Assembly: GCF_000403785.1 (NCBI RefSeq)
Contig: NZ_APHJ01000025.1
Location: 1-64,000 of the forward strand
Source: Gillisia sp. CAL575
GTDB lineage: Bacteria > Bacteroidota > Bacteroidia > Flavobacteriales > Flavobacteriaceae
Length of the DNA stretch: 64,000 nucleotides
Direction of reading: 5' to 3'
The notes under the pieces are model-generated. The model ran no database searches, was not told the origin of the DNA, and saw nothing but the letters and a program-made list of their open reading frames with translations. Made by a program: the position numbers and the translations under genes. Each line of letters starts with the position of its first letter. The stretch's first letter is position 1. This document shows, one piece after another, positions 60,367 to 64,000 of the stretch.

Positions 60367-63300
60367 ATGTTAGCAACGCAAACTGAAAGATTGAATTTCT
60401 CTTCTGTAAAGAACAAGCCTGATTATCCAGACTTTTTGGATGTCCAAATTAAGTCGTTTCAGGACTTCTTTCAATTAGAAACAAAATCAGAAGAAAGAGG
60501 AGATGAAGGTCTCTATAACACTTTCCTGGAAAACTTTCCTATTACAGATACCCGCAATCAATTCGTTTTAGAATTCCTGGATTATTTTGTGGATCCACCA
60601 AGATATTCCATTCAGGAATGTATCGAGCGTGGTTTGACTTATAGCGTGCCTTTAAAAGCCCGTTTAAAATTATATTGTACAGATCCAGAACACGAAGATT
60701 TCGAAACTATTGTTCAGGATGTATATTTAGGGACCATTCCTTATATGACTCCTAGTGGGACATTTTGTATTAATGGAGCAGAGCGAGTAGTTGTTTCTCA
60801 GTTGCACCGTTCACCTGGTGTTTTCTTTGGTCAGTCTTTCCATGCAAATGGAACAAAATTATATTCTGCACGAGTTATTCCTTTCAAAGGGTCTTGGATA
60901 GAATTTGCTACCGATATTAATAACGTGATGTACGCGTATATCGATAGAAAGAAAAAATTACCTGTTACTACACTTTTCCGTGCAATTGGTTTTGAAAGAG
61001 ATAAGGATATCCTTGAGATCTTTGACCTTGCAGAAGAAGTAAAAGTTTCTAAAACAGGACTTAAAAAATATCTTGGTCGTAAACTTGCGGCAAGAGTACT
61101 AAATACATGGTATGAAGATTTCGTAGATGAAGATACTGGTGAAGTTGTATCTATTGAGCGAAATGAGATTGTATTAGACCGTGATACAGAATTAAATAAA
61201 GACCATATCGAGGAGATCCTTGAAACTGGTAATAAAACTATTTTGCTTCATAAGGAAGATAACTCTACTGGAGATTATGCAATTATTCATAATACATTGC
61301 AAAAAGATCCAACAAACTCTGAAAAAGAAGCTGTTGAGCATATCTACCGTCAATTACGTAATGCAGAACCGCCAGATGAGGAAACTGCACGTGGAATTAT
61401 AGATAAATTGTTCTTCTCAGATCAACGTTACTCTTTAGGGGAAGTAGGTCGTTATAGAATGAATAAGAAATTACAGTTGGATATCGGAATGGATAAGCAA
61501 GTGCTTACCAAAGAAGATATTATTACCATCGTAAAATATTTAATAGAGTTAATAAACTCTAAAGCAGAGATAGATGATATCGATCACTTATCTAACCGTC
61601 GTGTTAGAACAGTAGGAGAACAACTTTCTCAGCAGTTTGGTGTTGGTTTGGCACGTATGGCACGTACTATTCGTGAGCGTATGAACGTTCGTGATAATGA
61701 AGTGTTTACTCCTATAGATTTGATTAATGCAAAGACTTTGTCTTCTGTAATTAATTCCTTCTTTGGAACAAACCAGTTATCTCAATTTATGGATCAAACG
61801 AATCCATTAGCAGAGATCACACACAAACGTAGATTATCTGCATTAGGACCAGGTGGACTTTCAAGAGAAAGAGCAGGGTTTGAGGTACGTGATGTTCACT
61901 ATACACACTACGGAAGACTTTGTCCTATTGAAACTCCTGAAGGACCAAACATTGGGCTTATATCTTCACTTTCTGTATTTGCAAAAGTGAATGGAATGGG
62001 ATTCATTGAAACTCCTTACCGAAAGGTGGATAATGCTAAAATTGATTTTTCTGAAGAGCCTATTTACTTAAGTGCTGAGGAAGAAGAGAATAAAAAGATT
62101 GCACAAGCCAACATTCCTTTAAAAGAAGATGGTACTATAAATACAGATAAGGTTATTGCACGTATGGAAGGTGACTTCCCAGTAGTAGATCCAAAAGAGA
62201 TCCACTATATTGATGTTGCACCAAACCAAATCTCTTCAATTTCTGCTTCATTAATTCCATTTTTGGAACATGATGATGCCAACAGAGCATTGATGGGATC
62301 AAACATGATGCGTCAGGCGGTTCCTTTATTAAGAGCAGAATCTCCTATTGTTGGTACAGGTCTAGAAAGACAAGTAGCTACAGATTCTCGTGTGTTGATC
62401 AATGCCGAAGGACCAGGAGAAGTTGAATATGTAGATGCACAAAAAATTACCATTAAGTACGACCGATCAGAGGAAGAAAGAATGGTGAGTTTTGAAAGTG
62501 ATTCTAAAACTTACAATCTTATTAAGTTTAGAAAAACTAACCAAGGTACTTCTATTAACTTAAGACCAATCGTAAGTGTTGGGGATAGAGTTTCTAAAGG
62601 TCAGGTACTTTGTCAAGGATACGCTACAGAAGCTGGGGAACTAGCTTTAGGTAGAAACATGAAGGTTGCCTTCATGCCTTGGAAAGGTTACAACTTTGAG
62701 GATGCAATTGTAATTTCTGAAAGAGTTGTTAGAGAAGATGTATTTACATCTATTCATATAGATGAATATTCATTAGAAGTTAGAGATACCAAATTAGGTA
62801 ACGAAGAATTAACTAATGATATTCCAAACGTTTCTGAAGAAGCCACTAAGGACTTGGATGAAAATGGTATGATTAGAATTGGAGCTGAAGTGAAGCCTGG
62901 TGATATTCTTATTGGAAAGATCACTCCTAAAGGAGAAAGTGATCCAACTCCAGAAGAAAAATTATTACGTGCGATCTTTGGAGACAAAGCTGGTGATGTA
63001 AAAGATGCTTCGTTAAAAGCACACCCATCTTTAAGAGGGGTTGTAATTAATAAGAAACTTTTTGCTAGAGCTGTAAAAGATAAACGTAAAAGAGTACAAG
63101 ATAAAGAGGATGTTAATGCATTAGAGAAAAACTATGATGCAAAATTTAATGTTCTTAAAGCTGAGTTGATAGATAAGTTATTTACAATCGTTGGAGGTAA
63201 GACTGCACAAGGAGTAATTAACGACTTAGGGGAAGAAGTAATGCCAAAAGGTAAGAAATACACTCTTAAGATGTTAAACTCTGTAGATGATTATACTCAC

Positions 63301-64000
63301 CTTACTCAAGGAACTTGGACTACCGACGATCACTTGAACGATCTGGTTGCAGATTTAATCCACAACTACAAGATCAAGGAAAATGATCTTCAAGGTAATT
63401 TAAGACGAGAGAAATTTACAGTATCTGTTGGAGATGAATTACCTGCAGGAATTATCAAATTAGCAAAAATATATGTTGCTAAGAAGAGAAAACTGAAGGT
63501 TGGTGATAAAATGGCAGGTCGTCACGGTAACAAAGGTATTGTTGCACGTATCGTTCGTCAGGAAGATATGCCTTTCTTAGAAGATGGAACGCCTGTAGAT
63601 ATAGTATTGAATCCACTTGGGGTGCCTTCCCGTATGAACATTGGTCAAATTTATGAGACTGTGTTAGGATGGGCAGGACAAAAATTAGGTAGAAAATATG
63701 CTACTCCAATTTTTGATGGTGCTACATTAGACCAGATCAATGAATTAACTGATCAAGCAGGTGTGCCGAGATTTGGACATACTTACCTTTATGATGGTGG
63801 TACTGGAGATAGATTTGATCAGCCTGCAACTGTTGGTATTATTTATATGTTGAAATTAGGACATATGATTGATGATAAGATGCACGCACGTTCTATAGGA
63901 CCATACTCTCTTATTACGCAACAACCATTAGGTGGTAAAGCGCAATTTGGAGGTCAACGTTTTGGTGAGATGGAAGTTTGGGCATTAGAGGCTTATGGAG
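60367..64000 (+). CDS. rpoB: RNA polymerase beta subunit, 3' end outside the window
   Basis: 1211 codons are visible from ATG 60367 to the right edge without a stop. Opening: [34 protein letters not shown]. The rifampicin region is wild-type in layout: [44 protein letters not shown], with the Asp, His and Ser that mutate in resistance all present. Later blocks include [22 protein letters not shown], a long insert with [23 protein letters not shown], and [15 protein letters not shown]. It catalyses RNA synthesis with the beta' subunit, whose gene should follow. Confidence 0.98.
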   Translation, partial: MLATQTERLNFSSVKNKPDYPDFLDVQIKSFQDFFQLETKSEERGDEGLYNTFLENFPITDTRNQFVLEFLDYFVDPPRYSIQECIERGLTYSVPLKARLKLYCTDPEHEDFETIVQDVYLGTIPYMTPSGTFCINGAERVVVSQLHRSPGVFFGQSFHANGTKLYSARVIPFKGSWIEFATDINNVMYAYIDRKKKLPVTTLFRAIGFERDKDILEIFDLAEEVKVSKTGLKKYLGRKLAARVLNTWYEDFVDEDTGEVVSIERNEIVLDRDTELNKDHIEEILETGNKTILLHKEDNSTGDYAIIHNTLQKDPTNSEKEAVEHIYRQLRNAEPPDEETARGIIDKLFFSDQRYSLGEVGRYRMNKKLQLDIGMDKQVLTKEDIITIVKYLIELINSKAEIDDIDHLSNRRVRTVGEQLSQQFGVGLARMARTIRERMNVRDNEVFTPIDLINAKTLSSVINSFFGTNQLSQFMDQTNPLAEITHKRRLSALGPGGLSRERAGFEVRDVHYTHYGRLCPIETPEGPNIGLISSLSVFAKVNGMGFIETPYRKVDNAKIDFSEEPIYLSAEEEENKKIAQANIPLKEDGTINTDKVIARMEGDFPVVDPKEIHYIDVAPNQISSISASLIPFLEHDDANRALMGSNMMRQAVPLLRAESPIVGTGLERQVATDSRVLINAEGPGEVEYVDAQKITIKYDRSEEERMVSFESDSKTYNLIKFRKTNQGTSINLRPIVSVGDRVSKGQVLCQGYATEAGELALGRNMKVAFMPWKGYNFEDAIVISERVVREDVFTSIHIDEYSLEVRDTKLGNEELTNDIPNVSEEATKDLDENGMIRIGAEVKPGDILIGKITPKGESDPTPEEKLLRAIFGDKAGDVKDASLKAHPSLRGVVINKKLFARAVKDKRKRVQDKEDVNALEKNYDAKFNVLKAELIDKLFTIVGGKTAQGVINDLGEEVMPKGKKYTLKMLNSVDDYTHLTQGTWTTDDHLNDLVADLIHNYKIKENDLQGNLRREKFTVSVGDELPAGIIKLAKIYVAKKRKLKVGDKMAGRHGNKGIVARIVRQEDMPFLEDGTPVDIVLNPLGVPSRMNIGQIYETVLGWAGQKLGRKYATPIFDGATLDQINELTDQAGVPRFGHTYLYDGGTGDRFDQPATVGIIYMLKLGHMIDDKMHARSIGPYSLITQQPLGGKAQFGGQRFGEMEVWALEAYG

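Noticed and set aside
60367-64000. Rifampicin-resistance changes in rpoB
   Set aside because: The key Asp, His and Ser positions of the resistance cluster are wild-type. The Thr after MDQ is ordinary lineage variation.

Overview
The window is chromosomal DNA from a Flavobacteriaceae-type Bacteroidota. The evidence is the AT-rich composition, promoters of the TTG-N19/20-TAnnTTTG type, a SusC/SusD pair, a Bacteroidota-type tmRNA tag (GENNYALAA), a BfmA/BtgA-type mobilization protein, DUF2851 and DUF1343 proteins, and the gene order tRNA cluster-tuf-trnW-secE-nusG-rplKAJL-rpoB. A marine, Gramella-like organism is plausible (BCCT transporter, surface lipoproteins, alpha-amylase), but the genus is a guess.

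Region 1 (1-2.26 kb) holds the 5' end of a class V aminotransferase, a stop-interrupted regulator remnant, an alpha/beta hydrolase, and two tandem ~100-bp units. Each unit has a terminator hairpin followed by a copy of an RNA-gene 3' end. Region 2 (about 2.26-17.4 kb) looks like a genomic island integrated at the 3' end of ssrA. A 15-bp direct repeat of the tmRNA 3' end bounds it. Near each end lies a 22-bp repeat with one mismatch, and a tyrosine integrase sits beside ssrA. Its main cargo is a phosphorus-scavenging locus: SusC, SusD, a secreted calcineurin-like phosphoesterase, a glycerophosphodiesterase lipoprotein and a BRCT-like protein in one operon, with a 5'-truncated PhoU convergent to it. 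The rest is accessory: an M50-like membrane protease, gene fragments, a Fic protein with three repeated palindromic sites upstream, and a BfmA-type mobilization gene with no visible relaxase.

Region 3 (17.4-50.3 kb) is mostly core genome: ssrA, a LYS1/alanine-dehydrogenase-like enzyme, an MscS-like channel, a porin-BCCT-UspA operon, kdsA, typA, ftsE, a TPR protein with a beta-barrel partner, a divergent PiT-type transporter, lipoprotein enzymes (amidohydrolase, metalloprotease, DUF1343 muramidase-like, SGNH hydrolase), a LolC/E-like permease, a cystathionine-synthase-like enzyme, DUF2851, PspC, a K+ channel, an AGCS symporter and a helix-hairpin-helix protein.

Region 4 (50.3-64 kb) holds an acyl-CoA dehydrogenase, rpsU with a full-length Shine-Dalgarno sequence (unusual in this phylum), an alpha-amylase very like the Thermococcales extracellular enzymes, a XerC/D recombinase, a short HPF, four tRNAs, tuf, trnW, secE, nusG, rplKAJL and the first part of rpoB. 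An identical 49-bp hairpin terminator stands on each side of the amylase gene, and a 16-bp LacI-type palindrome precedes it. This suggests the amylase was inserted as a cassette between rpsU and xerC.

The most noteworthy points are the ssrA-integrated phosphate island, the archaeal-like amylase cassette, the rpsU Shine-Dalgarno sequence, the repeated operator of the fic gene, and a probable leaderless promoter squeezed between two divergent genes at 39.17 kb.
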